A stretch of 64,000 nucleotides of DNA from Paralimibaculum aggregatum (GTDB lineage Bacteria; Pseudomonadota; Alphaproteobacteria; Rhodobacterales; Rhodobacteraceae). The notes beneath the pieces were generated by a model. That model did not search any database. It saw nothing but the letters and a program-made list of their open reading frames with translations, and was not told the DNA's origin. The stretch is taken from positions 18,416 through 82,415 of the forward strand of contig NZ_BSYI01000021.1 of the NCBI RefSeq assembly GCF_030270585.1. The letters run 5' to 3'. Positions 26,773-36,726 of the stretch are shown here, one piece after another (positions within the stretch are counted from its first letter, which is position 1; each line of letters starts with the position of its first letter). The position numbers and the translations under genes are program-made.

Positions 26773-26874
26773 GCCGGCCGCCGGCTCGGGCCTTCGGCAG
26801 GACGCGGCAGGCGCCGGGGCGGCATCGCCCGGAGACCGCCTGGACAGCGGGAATCGCAGGGGCGCCGCGGCGTC

Positions 26875-29349
26875 TCAGCCCTTTTCGGGCGTGATTTCCA
26901 TGATGCCGACCGCGCCCGACTGCGCATCCTCGTCATCCATCGACATCGGCACCACGTCGCCCCGCGCCCAGAGCTCGGACATGTGGTCGTACCAGCGCGA
27001 GAACGGGTGCCCGCTCTGCCCGGTCGACAGCACCCAGACCGACCGGTCGAGATCGGCGAAGTCGTAGACCACGCGCACCCCCGCCGCATGGATGTTCTCG
27101 AACGGCCGCGGGCCGCGCCCGGCGCTGAGCCCGCGCATCAGGGTGTGGCTGCCGCCGGAGGTTTCCTGCTCGATGTTCACCATCAGCCCGAGCCAGTCGG
27201 AGAAGCCGAGCGGCATGTGACGGTGCACCGCGCGGTGCACCTCGCCCCAGCGCCAGCCGGCGATGTTGCGCCCATGCGTGCGGGCGAGATCGGCGAGCGC
27301 GTCGTCGAGCGCCGCGGCGGCGATCTCGCGGCAGGTCTCGGGCTCCGGCGTCTTGTCCACGTCGCACCAGATCGCGGCGCCCTCGATGTTGCGGAACACC
27401 CGCTCGACGAAGAGCGGCCGCGGCCCGGCCACCTCGCGGAACAGCCCGCCGAGCTCGTCCGCCGCCAGCCGGTGCGTGAGCCGGCGCATCCATTCCGAGA
27501 AGATCAGCGGCTCGGGGCTGTGCTGGTCCATCTCGCCGTTCCACTCCGCCAGCAGCGCCAGCGCCTCGCCGCGCAGCCCCTCCTGCGTCGAGACCGGCTC
27601 GCGCCACCAGAGATCGCGGGCGATCAGCGGCAGCACCGAGCGCGCCATCTCCGAGACCGCATCGGCCTGCAGCGCCACGAAGCTGTCGCGCGAATGGAAG
27701 CGCCGGCCGGAGAGCTCCTTGCGGATGCGCCGGATGCGGTAGGGCGCCGCCCAGTCATGGCCGAGATGGCGCGGATAGGCGGCATCGGTGATGCGGTTGT
27801 TGGCGGCGGCGATGGCGCCCTCCTCGGGCGCGCGCACCACCGGGATCTCCTCGGGCGGCAGGAAGCCCTGCCAGTCATGCACCGATTTCCAGCCGGGCGA
27901 GGGCAGCCGGCCGCGCACCGGGTTGTCGGGCTGGCGCAGCGGCACGCGCCCGGCCACCACCATCGCCACCTCGGAGGCATCGGCCAGCGTGACCACCTGC
28001 GCCGGCGCCGCGACCATCGGCGCGATCGCCAGCCCCTGCGCCACGCTGTCGGCCTCGAGCAGGCGGATCAGCGCGGAGAGGCCGGTGTCCTCGTCGGTCA
28101 GCGCGGTCCAGGCCAGCGCTGCCACATGCCCCTCGGGGGTCACCGCCTCGGCGCCGAACATCTCGCCCGCCAGCACCGGCCCGTGGCGGGTGCGGCGCAC
28201 GGTCTCGACCAGCGGCGCCGAGCCGTCGATCTCGATGCGGATCTGCCGGGTCTCGAAATCGCGCCAGCCCTCGGGGGTCAGGTAGCTCTCCGGATCGGCC
28301 GGGTTCAGCTTCTCGATGAACAGGTCCTGGTCGTCGACATTGGCGGTGGTGAGCCCCCAGCCGAGGCGCCCGTTGTGCCCGATCAGGATCGCCGGCACGC
28401 CGGGCAGCGTCGCGCCGATGCCGGCCAGATCGCCGCCGCGCAGATCGGCGAGATACCAGACGCCGGGCGCCGAGAGCCAGAGATGCGGATCGTTCGCCAG
28501 CAGCGGCGCGCGCGAGGAGGACCGCGAGGCATCCACCGCCCAGGCATTCGAGGCGCCGCCCTTGCCCGGCGCCGGCGGGCCGAGGGCGGCAAGCAGCGGG
28601 CCGGGCTCGGGCGGCGGCGGGGCGAGGCGCGTGTCGGCGTGGCGGAGCTCCGGAAACAGCGTGGAGTAGCGCGGCACCACGGTCTCGGCGGGGCCGGGAT
28701 AGTCCGGCAGGATATCGGCGACCCGCGCCGCCGGCAGCGCGAGCTGGAAGCGCGCGCGGCGGACCTCGGAGCGGGCGCCGTCGGAGAGCCGCAGCGCCAT
28801 CATCTTCAGGATGCCGAGGCTGTCGGCCGGGGTCCAGGGCGCGAAGCCCTTGCCGAAGAGGAAGAACTCCGGCGCGCCGCGGCCGAGCGAGCGGGCGTCG
28901 ATATGGCGGATCCAGGCGTTGACGCCGGCGGCATAGGCCTCGAGCGCGGCCTGCGCCTCCGGGGTCTGATGCGCCACGGCGCGTTTCGCATGGCCGTAGA
29001 GGTCGAGGGTCTTGGCCAGCCGGTCGAGCGCCACGGTGCGCCGGCCGAACAGCGCCGAGAGCCGGCCCTGCACCGCGCGGCGGTTGACCTCCATCTGCCA
29101 GAGCCGGTCCTGCGCATGGACGAGGCCGAGCGCATACCAGGCATCGGCCGGGCTCCCGGCGCGGATATGCGGGATCGCGTTGGCATCGCGGATCACCCGC
29201 GCCGGCGCGCCGAGGCCGGCGGCCTGCACATGCGCGTCATAGTCCGGCAGCGAGCCGGCCACCAGCACCCAGGCGAGGCCGAGGGCCGCCGCCGCGAGCC
29301 CGGCCACGGCCAGCACGCCGCGCAGCATCCAGCGCAAGATCCGGTTCAT
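26875..29349 (-). CDS. Penicillin acylase family Ntn hydrolase
   Basis: This 824-residue precursor has an N-terminal signal-anchor (residues about 8-32), then the alpha-chain region with 'IRDANAIPHIRAGS' and 'GLVHAQDRLWQME'. A spacer follows, then the autoproteolytic site 'GKGGASNAW', where Ser267 becomes the N-terminal nucleophile of the beta chain. Later blocks include 'LLANDPHL' and 'GHNGRLGWGLT'. Family members cleave amide bonds of acylated amines, including penicillin G, acyl-homoserine lactones or related amides, in the periplasm. The substrate here is undetermined. The gene is monocistronic. Confidence 0.88.
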   Translation of the reverse strand: MNRILRWMLRGVLAVAGLAAAALGLAWVLVAGSLPDYDAHVQAAGLGAPARVIRDANAIPHIRAGSPADAWYALGLVHAQDRLWQMEVNRRAVQGRLSALFGRRTVALDRLAKTLDLYGHAKRAVAHQTPEAQAALEAYAAGVNAWIRHIDARSLGRGAPEFFLFGKGFAPWTPADSLGILKMMALRLSDGARSEVRRARFQLALPAARVADILPDYPGPAETVVPRYSTLFPELRHADTRLAPPPPEPGPLLAALGPPAPGKGGASNAWAVDASRSSSRAPLLANDPHLWLSAPGVWYLADLRGGDLAGIGATLPGVPAILIGHNGRLGWGLTTANVDDQDLFIEKLNPADPESYLTPEGWRDFETRQIRIEIDGSAPLVETVRRTRHGPVLAGEMFGAEAVTPEGHVAALAWTALTDEDTGLSALIRLLEADSVAQGLAIAPMVAAPAQVVTLADASEVAMVVAGRVPLRQPDNPVRGRLPSPGWKSVHDWQGFLPPEEIPVVRAPEEGAIAAANNRITDAAYPRHLGHDWAAPYRIRRIRKELSGRRFHSRDSFVALQADAVSEMARSVLPLIARDLWWREPVSTQEGLRGEALALLAEWNGEMDQHSPEPLIFSEWMRRLTHRLAADELGGLFREVAGPRPLFVERVFRNIEGAAIWCDVDKTPEPETCREIAAAALDDALADLARTHGRNIAGWRWGEVHRAVHRHMPLGFSDWLGLMVNIEQETSGGSHTLMRGLSAGRGPRPFENIHAAGVRVVYDFADLDRSVWVLSTGQSGHPFSRWYDHMSELWARGDVVPMSMDDEDAQSGAVGIMEITPEKG

Positions 29350-29529
29350 CGCGCCTCGTCATCCTCCGCCAGACAGGGCATCGCCGCCAGGGGGCGCGGC
29401 CATGCCGGGGCCGCCTCCGGCGCCCCTGCCCCGTTAATCAGAGGACCGGCACGCGTGCAACCGGCAGCGGTGCGCGCGGGCCCGGGGGCGGGCGGGCGTG
29501 GAGGGGCGCACCGGCGGGCGGATGATCCG

Positions 29530-29557
29530 TTGACCCCTGCCCCCCATCGGCTAACAC
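29530..29557 (+). promoter_or_regulatory. Candidate promoter of the beta-hydroxyacid dehydrogenase
   Basis: TTGACC (29530-29535), a 16-base spacer and TAACAC (29552-29557), some 26 bases before the start codon, with AAGGAGG between. Confidence 0.4.
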
Positions 29558-29582
29558 TGCCCCGCCAGCAAAGGAGGGACAC

Positions 29583-30449
29583 ATGGCGAAGGTGAGTTTT
29601 CTCGGGCTCGGGGTGATGGGCTATCCGATGGCGGGGCACCTCGCCGCCGCGGGCCATGACGTGACCGTCTACAACCGCACCGCCGCCAAGGCGGAGAAAT
29701 GGGCCGCCCAGCATGGCGGCAAGGCCGCGCCGACGCCGAAGGCCGCCGCCGAGGGCCAGGATTTTGTGATGTGCTGCGTCGGCAATGACGACGACCTGCG
29801 CGCCGTCGTGCTGGGCGATGACGGCGCCTTCGCCGGCATGGCCTCGGGCACCGTCTTCGTCGACCACACCACCGCCAGCGCGCAGGTGGCGCGCGAGCTG
29901 CAGGCCGCGGGCAAGGCGGCCGGCATCGGCTTCGTCGACGCGCCGGTCTCCGGCGGCCAGGCCGGGGCGGAGAACGGCCAGCTCGGCATCATGTGCGGCG
30001 GCGAGCAGGCGGATTACGACCGCGCCGAGCCGGTCATGCAGGTCTATGCCAAGGCCTGCCGGCTGCTCGGCGGCCCGGGCGCGGGCCAGCTGACCAAGAT
30101 GGTCAACCAGATCTGCATCGCCGGGCTCGTGCAGGGGCTCTCGGAGGGCGTGGATTTCGCGCAGAAGGCCGGGCTCGACGCCGAGGCGGTGTTCGACGTG
30201 ATCACCAAGGGCGCCGCCGGCTCCTGGCAGATGGAGAACCGGCACAAGACCATGCTGGCCGACGAGTTCGAGTTCGGCTTCGCGGTGGATTGGATGCGCA
30301 AGGATCTCGGCATCTGCCTCGACGAGGCCAAGCGCAACGGCGCGCGGCTGCCGGTCACCGCTCTGGTTGACCAGTTCTATGGAGAAGTGCAGGACATGGG
30401 CGGCGGGCGCTGGGACACCTCCTCGCTGCTCCGCCGACTGAAGCGCTGA
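29583..30449 (+). CDS. NAD(P)-dependent beta-hydroxyacid dehydrogenase
   Basis: This 288-residue protein of the 3-hydroxyisobutyrate dehydrogenase / tartronate-semialdehyde reductase family has the Rossmann loop 'FLGLGVMGYPMAG' (about 6-18), the substrate motif 'FVDAPVSGGQAGAENG' near 117 and catalytic Lys172 in 'GQLTKMVNQ'. 'YNRT' after the second strand suggests NADP preference. Substrate is a short beta-hydroxyacid or semialdehyde; the context gives no help. A strong AAGGAGG site precedes ATG 29583. Confidence 0.88.
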   Translation: MAKVSFLGLGVMGYPMAGHLAAAGHDVTVYNRTAAKAEKWAAQHGGKAAPTPKAAAEGQDFVMCCVGNDDDLRAVVLGDDGAFAGMASGTVFVDHTTASAQVARELQAAGKAAGIGFVDAPVSGGQAGAENGQLGIMCGGEQADYDRAEPVMQVYAKACRLLGGPGAGQLTKMVNQICIAGLVQGLSEGVDFAQKAGLDAEAVFDVITKGAAGSWQMENRHKTMLADEFEFGFAVDWMRKDLGICLDEAKRNGARLPVTALVDQFYGEVQDMGGGRWDTSSLLRRLKR

Positions 30450-30495
30450 GGCGCCGCGGGGCCCGGGGGCGGCATGCCCGCCCCCTGCCCTTGCA

Positions 30496-31428
30496 TCAGT
30501 CGTTGACGATCAGCACCACATCGGCGAGCACCGCGCCGTCGGCCAGGCTCACATAGCGCAGCCGGTAGCGGCCCTCGCGCCGGGGCCCCGGCAGTACCAC
30601 CGTGTCGCGCGCGCCGGCCGAGCCCGCGAGGTTCTCCTCGTGCACCACCTCGCCGCTCGCCTCGGAGGTGATGACCAGCGCATGGCCCTCGCCGCCCGGG
30701 CCGAAGCGGTCGATCCTGACCGGCTCGCCGGGCGCGATCACCGAGGGCGCGCGGAACCAGGCCTTGCCGGCATCGACGGTGAAATGCCGGCTCGCCAGCA
30801 CCGTGCCGTTCTGCCCGTGCAGCACCTGCAGCAGGTAGCGCCCCGAGAGATCGGGGGCCCGGATCGCGAGGCGCCCGCCGCCGACCTCGTCGCGGGTGAC
30901 CAGCCGCTCCCAGACCAGCCCGCCGGCCTCGTTCTCCACCACCAGCAGCACGTCGCGCGCGCCGCCGATGCTGAGGCGGATGTCGAAGGCCGCCGTCGGA
31001 TGCACCTCCGAGGGGGTCCAGAGTCCGACCGGCGCGGCCACCACCTCGAGATCGGCGCGCTCGCGCATCCGCCCGTTCTGGTGCAGCTCGAGCCAGTAGG
31101 AGCCGGAGCGCGCCGGTGCGGTGAACTCGATCCGCCCCGCCCCCGGCTCGACGCCGCCGAGCGGCACAGCGGGGCCGGTCGGCACCTCGCCGCCATCCGG
31201 CCCGGTGATCGGGCGGGCGAGAAGCTCCGCCCCTGCCCCGGCCGGCGGCACGATCTCCAGCGGCACCGCCTGGCCCGGATCGACCGAGGGCGGCAGCCGC
31301 AGCTCGGCGGCGGCCGGCAGGGCGAGCGCCGCAGCGGCGCTCAAGCCGAGCAGCGCCGCGCCGGCAATCCGCCGCTGCGGGCGGGCCGGGCCACGGTCCC
31401 GCGGGGCGGACCAATCACGAGAAGACAT
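30496..31428 (-). CDS. Secreted hypothetical protein with repeated Ig-like segments
   Basis: The 310-residue product has a long basic n-region (about 20 residues) and a hydrophobic core ending near 'LPAAAE' (about residue 43), a likely Sec signal. The mature part looks all-beta, with recurring motifs of the type 'R...YWLEL', 'GRYLLQVL', 'GRYRLRYV' followed by charged turns, suggesting three or four Ig/PKD-like modules. No catalytic motif or family recognised. ATG 31428 has GGGAGAAA upstream; a longer frame to 31776 runs through the neighbouring GST gene and is spurious. Confidence 0.68.
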   Translation of the reverse strand: MSSRDWSAPRDRGPARPQRRIAGAALLGLSAAAALALPAAAELRLPPSVDPGQAVPLEIVPPAGAGAELLARPITGPDGGEVPTGPAVPLGGVEPGAGRIEFTAPARSGSYWLELHQNGRMRERADLEVVAAPVGLWTPSEVHPTAAFDIRLSIGGARDVLLVVENEAGGLVWERLVTRDEVGGGRLAIRAPDLSGRYLLQVLHGQNGTVLASRHFTVDAGKAWFRAPSVIAPGEPVRIDRFGPGGEGHALVITSEASGEVVHEENLAGSAGARDTVVLPGPRREGRYRLRYVSLADGAVLADVVLIVND

Positions 31429-31513
31429 CGGGTTTCTCCCTTCGAGCACGGGTCGTGAACCATCCGGGGCACGCCGCGGCGCGCCCCGGTCCCGGCCCTG
31501 CGACCCGTGCTGG

Positions 31514-32134
31514 TCAGGGCATCGGGATGTCCGACACATATTTGGGCACGTGATAGCCCTTTTGAACCGCCTCGCGGGCGGCGATGCGCTCATACCATGC
31601 CTTGACGTTGGGGAATTCGCCAAGATCGACCTGCTGCCACTCGAAGCGGCTGATCCAGGGCCAGGTGGCCATGTCGGCGATGGAATAGGCGCCGCAGATG
31701 AAGTCCCGCCCGTCGAGCCGGCGGTCGAGCACGCCATAGAGGCGCTTCGCCTCCTTGCCGTAGCGCTCCTCGGCATAGGGCGCCTTGCCGGGGTTGAACT
31801 TGAGGAAGTGATGCGCCTGGCCGAGGAACGGCCCGATGCCGCCCATCTGCCACATCAGCCATTCGATGGTCTCCCAGCGATCCGGGCCCATGAACTGCCC
31901 GTGCTTCTCGGCGAGATAGAGCAGGATCGCGCCGGATTCCATCAGGCTCCGCCCGGTGTCGCGCTCGACGATGGCCGGGATCTTGTTGTTGGGGCTGATC
32001 TTCAGGAAATCCGGGGCGAACTGATCGTCCTTCATGATGTCGATCGCATGCGCCTCGTATGGCACGCCGAGCTCCTCGAGCATGATCGAGACCTTGCGCC
32101 CGTTGGGCGTCGTCCAGGTGTAGAGATCGTACAT
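31514..32134 (-). CDS. Glutathione S-transferase family protein
   Basis: This 206-residue protein has an N-terminal thioredoxin-fold domain 'MYDLYTWTTPNGRKVSIMLEE' with the Ser/Thr-Asn start seen in the Ure2/YghU (nu-class) GSTs, the cis-Pro strand 'NNKIPAIVERDTG' and the GSH-binding 'LMESGAILLYLAE'. The all-helical C-terminal domain ends 'YSIADMATWPW', the conserved capping Asp motif. It probably has glutathione-dependent disulfide-reductase or peroxidase activity, as in YfcG-like enzymes. AAGGGAG lies upstream of ATG 32134. Confidence 0.88.
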   Translation of the reverse strand: MYDLYTWTTPNGRKVSIMLEELGVPYEAHAIDIMKDDQFAPDFLKISPNNKIPAIVERDTGRSLMESGAILLYLAEKHGQFMGPDRWETIEWLMWQMGGIGPFLGQAHHFLKFNPGKAPYAEERYGKEAKRLYGVLDRRLDGRDFICGAYSIADMATWPWISRFEWQQVDLGEFPNVKAWYERIAAREAVQKGYHVPKYVSDIPMP

Positions 32135-32210
32135 GGGGCGGGCTCCCTTGGCTTGAGACCGCGCCATCCTCGCGTTCGGTGACGCGATTGCAACCCTCGA
32201 AACCGCGAGG

Positions 32211-32960
32211 TCAGACGTGCTGGCCGCCGTTGATCTCGATCTCCACGCCCGAGACATAGGAGCTCTCGGCGGTGCAGAGATAGTAGATGGTGCGCGCCAC
32301 CTCCTCGGGCCGGCCGAGGCGGCGCATCGGGATCTGCTCCACCAGCTTCTCGGTGCCGGGGGAGAGGATCGCGGTCTCGATCTCGCCCGGCGCGATGGCA
32401 TTGACGCGCACGCCGAGCGGCCCGAAATCATGCGCCATCTCCCGGGTCAGCGCCGCCAGCGCGGCCTTGGAGGTGGCATAGGCGGCGCCCGCGAAGGGAT
32501 GCACCCGGGCGCCGGCGATCGAGGTGACGTTGACCACCGCGCCCTTCGCCGCCATCAGCTCGGCCCTGAGCCCGCGCGCCAGCACGACGCTGGCGAAGAA
32601 GTTCACATGGAACACCTTGCCCCAGGTGCGCAGATCGGTGGTCAGCGTGTCGAGCCGCTCGCCCTCCGGCCCCTTCGGCGAGATCCCGGCATTGTTGACC
32701 AGCGCCTCGAGGCGGCCGCCGGAGCCCGCGGCGAGCCGGCCGCGGATGTCCTCCACCGCGGCGATGGTGCTGTTCGGGTCGGAGAGATCGACCTGGACAT
32801 GGTCCTCCTCCCCCGCCTCCCAGGGGCAGTCCTCCGGGAAGGGGTGGCGCGAGCAGGTGATCACCCGCCAGCCGGCCGAGGCGAAGCGCTTGACGGTGGC
32901 ATGGCCGATGCCGCGGCTGGCACCGGTGAGCAGCAGCGTGCGGCGGGGGCTCTCGGCCAT
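32211..32960 (-). CDS. Short-chain dehydrogenase/reductase
   Basis: This 249-residue classical SDR has cofactor loop 'TGASRGIG' at 12-19, 'NNAG' at 89-92 and catalytic Ser147, Tyr161 and Lys165 ('YATSK'). 'NAIAPGEIETAI' marks the substrate side, and a C-terminal 'GVEIEINGGQHV' is typical. It is an NAD(P)-dependent oxidoreductase with unknown substrate. ATG 32960 has AAGGGAGAA upstream; the frame extends to 33089 but that part is a low-complexity upstream reading. It lies 76 bases upstream of the GST gene on the same strand, possibly co-transcribed. Confidence 0.87.
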   Translation of the reverse strand: MAESPRRTLLLTGASRGIGHATVKRFASAGWRVITCSRHPFPEDCPWEAGEEDHVQVDLSDPNSTIAAVEDIRGRLAAGSGGRLEALVNNAGISPKGPEGERLDTLTTDLRTWGKVFHVNFFASVVLARGLRAELMAAKGAVVNVTSIAGARVHPFAGAAYATSKAALAALTREMAHDFGPLGVRVNAIAPGEIETAILSPGTEKLVEQIPMRRLGRPEEVARTIYYLCTAESSYVSGVEIEINGGQHV

Positions 32961-33103
32961 GGCGGTCTTCTCCCTTGGGGCCGGGGCGGCCCGGGCCCGG
33001 CCAGTATCCGCCGCCGGCGCCTCCCCGCAAGTCCTATCCGGGCGCCGGGGCCCCATGCTAGCCTCGCCGCGGGCGACACGGGGAACCACGGGACGGGGAA
33101 CAG

Positions 33104-34387
33104 ATGCTCGACGACCAGTACGGCAACCGGCTCTCGACAGGCTCGGCCGAGGCGCGCGACGCCTATGCGGCGGGGCTCGACCGTTTCCTCGCGGCGCTGC
33201 CCGGGGCGGATGCCGATCTCGACCGCGCCGTCGCCGCCGATCCGGGGCTGGCGCATGGCCATCTCGCGCGGGCGCGGCTGGCCCAGATGACCGGGCGGGC
33301 CGCGGTGCTCCGCGAGAGCCTCGACGCCCTCGCCGCGCTCGACCGGCGCAGCCTCACCGAGGGCGAACGGGGCGCCATCGACGCGCTCCTGCCGGTGCTC
33401 GCGGGCAAGGGCGCGGCGGCGATCCCCGGCATCCGCGCGCATCTCGCGAACCATCCGCGGGACGCCCTGGTCGCGCAGAGCTGCATGAGCGTCTTCGGCC
33501 TCATCGGCTTCTCCGGGCAGCCCGGGCGCGAGGCCGAGCAGCTCGCCTATACCAGCTGGCTGGCGCCGCATTACGGCGACGACTGGTGGTTCCTCTCGAT
33601 GCATGCCTTCGCGCAGATGGAGTGCGGCCAGCTCGCCCCCGCCGCCGAGACCATCGCCCGCTCCGTCGCGCAGCGCCCCGACAGCGCCAACGGCGCGCAT
33701 GTGAAGGCGCATCTGCACTACGAGACCGGCGAGACGGCGGCGGGCCTCGCCTATCTCGATGCCTGGCGGGCGGATTACGACCGCTCCGGCCAGCTGCATT
33801 GCCATGTCTCCTGGCATGTCGCGCTCTGGGCGCTGGAAACCGGCGATGCCGGGCGGATGTGGGCGGTGCTCGATGCCGATATCCGCCCCGCCGCGGCCTG
33901 GGGCCCGGCGATCAACGTGCTGACCGACACCGCGGCGCTGCTGGCGCGGGCGGAGATGGCCGGCGTCGCGGTGCCGCGGGAGCGCTGGGCCGAGGTGAGC
34001 GCCTATGCGCAGGAGAAGTTTCCCAGGCCCGGCATCGCCTTCGCCGATGCCCATGCCGCGCTCGCCCATGCGATGGCGGGCGACGGCGCGGCGCTCGCGC
34101 GGATCGTCGCGGAGGCCAGCGGCCCGGCCGGCGCGATGGTGCGGGCGCTGGCCGAGGGGTTCGGCGCGCTCGCGGCCGGGCGCTGGGCCGAGGCGGCGGC
34201 GCATCTCGCCGAGGCGATGGTCGATCATGCCCGGATCGGCGGCAGCCGGGCGCAGCGCGACCTGATCGAGCATGCCATGGTCGCGGCCCTGCTGCGCGAC
34301 GGGCGGGCGGGCGAGGCGCGCCGCCTGCTCGCCATGCGCCGTCCGGTCACGCTGCAGCGCTGTCTGGTGGCGGGGCTGGAGGCCTAG
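33104..34387 (+). CDS. TTC38-like tetratricopeptide repeat protein
   Basis: The 427-residue soluble protein is built of helical repeats. The central block '[24 protein letters not shown]', given here in outline, with the preceding '[14 protein letters not shown]', is the signature of the TTC38 family, found in bacteria and eukaryotes, whose role is unknown. No signal peptide. It ends in a four-base overlap of stop codons with pdxH (CTAG at 34384-34387), so the two convergent genes have no spacer at all. Confidence 0.82.
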   Translation: MLDDQYGNRLSTGSAEARDAYAAGLDRFLAALPGADADLDRAVAADPGLAHGHLARARLAQMTGRAAVLRESLDALAALDRRSLTEGERGAIDALLPVLAGKGAAAIPGIRAHLANHPRDALVAQSCMSVFGLIGFSGQPGREAEQLAYTSWLAPHYGDDWWFLSMHAFAQMECGQLAPAAETIARSVAQRPDSANGAHVKAHLHYETGETAAGLAYLDAWRADYDRSGQLHCHVSWHVALWALETGDAGRMWAVLDADIRPAAAWGPAINVLTDTAALLARAEMAGVAVPRERWAEVSAYAQEKFPRPGIAFADAHAALAHAMAGDGAALARIVAEASGPAGAMVRALAEGFGALAAGRWAEAAAHLAEAMVDHARIGGSRAQRDLIEHAMVAALLRDGRAGEARRLLAMRRPVTLQRCLVAGLEA

Positions 34388-35043
34388 GGGTTGAGCCGCT
34401 GCACCGCCCAGGCCAGCGCGCCGGGCGCCTCCCGCCTCCAGCGGAAACGGTTGTGCAGGCGGAACTCCCCGTCGGCCCAGAACTCCATCTCGACGGGCCG
34501 GATCCGGAAGCCCCCCCAGTGCGGCGGCCGCGGCGGGTTGATCGGGTAGCGCGCGGCATAGCCCGCGACATCGGCCATCAGGCTCGCCCGCGACGACAGC
34601 GGGCGCGACTGCGCCGAGGCCCAGGCGCCGATCCGGCTCTTGTAGGCGCGCGAGGCGTAATAGGCATCGGCCTGCGCATCGCCGACCCGCTCCACCGGCC
34701 CGCGCACCCGAACCTGCCGGCGCAGCGATTTCCAGTGCATCACCATGGCGGCCTGCGGGTTCTCCGCCAGCTCGCCGCCCTTGGCGCTCTCGAAATTGGT
34801 GTAGAAGACGAAGCCGCCTTCGGAGAGGCTCTCCTCCACCTCCTTCAGCAGCACCATGCGCACGTTCGGCAGCCCGCCGGCATCCGCGGTGGCCAGCGCC
34901 ACGGCGGTAGGGTCGTTGGGCTCGGTCTTCTCCGCCTCGGCCATCCAGGCGCGGGCGAGCGCATAGGGATCGCTGCCCGCGAAGATGCCGCTGCGCGTCT
35001 CGCTCTCGGTGATGCGGGCCGTGCCCCCGGTCGTCTCGCTCAT
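34384..35043 (-). CDS. pdxH: Pyridoxamine/pyridoxine 5'-phosphate oxidase
   Basis: This 219-residue FMN-dependent split-barrel oxidase has '[11 protein letters not shown]' and '[15 protein letters not shown]' (FMN and dimer contacts), '[15 protein letters not shown]', and the C-terminal substrate region '[17 protein letters not shown]' and 'LHNRFRWRR'. It oxidises PNP or PMP to pyridoxal 5'-phosphate, the cofactor used by the two cysteine desulfurases encoded nearby. Length and motifs are complete. Divergent from the coiled-coil gene at 35221. Confidence 0.94.
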   Translation of the reverse strand: MSETTGGTARITESETRSGIFAGSDPYALARAWMAEAEKTEPNDPTAVALATADAGGLPNVRMVLLKEVEESLSEGGFVFYTNFESAKGGELAENPQAAMVMHWKSLRRQVRVRGPVERVGDAQADAYYASRAYKSRIGAWASAQSRPLSSRASLMADVAGYAARYPINPPRPPHWGGFRIRPVEMEFWADGEFRLHNRFRWRREAPGALAWAVQRLNP

Positions 35044-35220
35044 CGCCGCCTCCCTTGCTGCGCCGGAGAGCCTAGAGCGTCGCGCCCGCGCTGCAATCCC
35101 CCGCGGCGTCGCGGCGGGGCGATGCGCCTTCCCTTCGCGTCATCCGGGCGCTAGGCTCTGAGGGACGGACCCGCACCTGCGCAGCGATCCCGCACGGATC
35201 GGCGGCGAGGAGGACCCGGA

Positions 35221-35739
35221 ATGCCCGACGAACGCGAGCTCGCGGCGCAGATCGCGCTGCTGAAGGCCGCGGTGGCCAGTGGCAACCGCCAGCTGCAGCC
35301 CGCGCTGTCCGCCCTGATCGCCGCGCAGGTCGCGATGAAGCACGCGAAACCGGCCGAAACCAGCAAGCAGACCGAGAGCAGCGGCGACCGCGCGCGGAAG
35401 GCCTTCGAGGCCTGGAACAAGGAGACCGAGGCACTGATCGCGGCGCGCAAGAGGCGGCGCGACACCATGCAGAAGGCGATGGACGACGCCGCCAAGTTCG
35501 CCAAGGAGGCCAATGCCGCGCTGCGCCAGATCGGCGAGGCGGGCCGCCAGATCGGCAAGCTCGGCATGAAGCTCGAGGCGGCGAAGGCCAAGGGCGATGC
35601 GAGGAAGGAGGCGGCGCTGGCCAAGGCGATGGAGGCGCAGTCCAAGACGATGTCCACCGCCATGGCCACCGCCGCCCTGAAGCTCGGCAAGGCCGCGCGG
35701 CTCTACGACACCGTCATCGCCGGGCTGAAGAGCGGCTGA
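35221..35739 (+). CDS. Coiled-coil hypothetical protein
   Basis: This 172-residue protein is almost entirely helical and rich in Ala, Lys and Glu, with predicted coiled-coil heptads from about residue 50 to 150 ('AFEAWNKETEALIAARKRRRD', 'AKFAKEANAALRQIGEAGRQIG'). No signal peptide, membrane segment or known motif. GGAGGA lies upstream of ATG 35221. Composition resembles phasin-like or structural proteins, but I cannot assign it. Confidence 0.7.
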   Translation: MPDERELAAQIALLKAAVASGNRQLQPALSALIAAQVAMKHAKPAETSKQTESSGDRARKAFEAWNKETEALIAARKRRRDTMQKAMDDAAKFAKEANAALRQIGEAGRQIGKLGMKLEAAKAKGDARKEAALAKAMEAQSKTMSTAMATAALKLGKAARLYDTVIAGLKSG

Positions 35740-35900
35740 CGGCGGGGCCCGGGCCGCGGCGCCGCGAGACGCCCGAACCCGCCGGCGAGCTGACCTTACG
35801 CAAACGTCGCTTCCGCCACGACAGGCATGAAGCGGGCCTTGAGCACACCACGGTTTTGCCTTAAAGCCCACGCTACCAGACGTAACGGAGGAATGCGGTG

Positions 35901-36710
35901 ATGGCGGGGCTGATGGAGGGCAGGCGCGGCCTCGTCATGGGGGTCGCCAATGACAAGTCCATCGCCTGGGCGATCGCGGACGCGGCCCATGCGCAGGGCG
36001 CCGAGCTCGCCTTCACCTATCAGGGCGATGCGCTGAAGAAGCGCGTGATGCCGCTGGCCGAAAGCGTCGGCAGCGAGATCGTGCTGCCCTGCGACGTCAC
36101 CGACGCGGCCTCGATGGACGCGGTCTTTGCCGAGATCGGCGCGCGCTGGGGCAAGCTGGACTTTCTCGTCCACGCCATCGCCTATGCCGACAAGAGCGAG
36201 CTCAAGGGCCGCTACATCGACACCAGCCCGCAGAACTTCCACAACTCGCTGGCGATCTCCTGCTACTCCTTCACCGCGCTGGCGCAGCGTGCCGAGAAGC
36301 TGATGGACGCGGGCGGCAGCCTGCTCACCCTCACCTATTACGGCGCCGAGAAGGTGATGCCGCACTACAACGTGATGGGCGTGGCCAAGGCGGCGCTGGA
36401 GGCCAGCGTGCGCTACATGGCGGCCGATCTCGGCCCCCGCGGCATCCGGGTCAACGCGCTCTCGGCCGGGCCGATCAAGACGCTGGCGGCCTCCGGCATC
36501 GGCGATTTCCGCTACATCCTCAAATGGAACGAGCTGAACGCGCCGCTGCGCCGCAACGTGACCCGCGAGGATGTCGGCAAGTCCGGCCTCTATCTCCTCT
36601 CGGACCTCGCGAGCGGCGTGACCGGCGAGTGCCACCACGTCGATTGCGGCTATCACCTCGTCGGCATGAAGGCCGAGGACGCGCCCGACATCGCGCTCGA
36701 CAAGAGCTGA
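35901..36710 (+). CDS. fabI: Enoyl-[acyl-carrier-protein] reductase FabI
   Basis: The 269-residue SDR-type enoyl-ACP reductase has the FabI cofactor loop 'GVANDKSIAWAIA' near the N-terminus, 'HAIAYADKSELKGRYIDTS', and the Y-x6-Y-x6-K catalytic arrangement in 'YYGAEKVMPHYNVMGVAK'. It catalyses the last reduction of each fatty-acid elongation round with NADH and is the classical triclosan target. GTG 35898 directly precedes ATG 35901; GGAGG at 35887-35891 suits either, and I use the ATG. fabA/fabB are not adjacent here. Confidence 0.93.
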   Translation: MAGLMEGRRGLVMGVANDKSIAWAIADAAHAQGAELAFTYQGDALKKRVMPLAESVGSEIVLPCDVTDAASMDAVFAEIGARWGKLDFLVHAIAYADKSELKGRYIDTSPQNFHNSLAISCYSFTALAQRAEKLMDAGGSLLTLTYYGAEKVMPHYNVMGVAKAALEASVRYMAADLGPRGIRVNALSAGPIKTLAASGIGDFRYILKWNELNAPLRRNVTREDVGKSGLYLLSDLASGVTGECHHVDCGYHLVGMKAEDAPDIALDKS

Positions 36711-36726
36711 GCGGCGGGCCGGGGAC

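Noticed and set aside
31429..31776. N-terminal extension of the secreted hypothetical protein
   Set aside because: It would run through the GST gene; the ATG at 31428 has a ribosome-binding site and gives a signal peptide.
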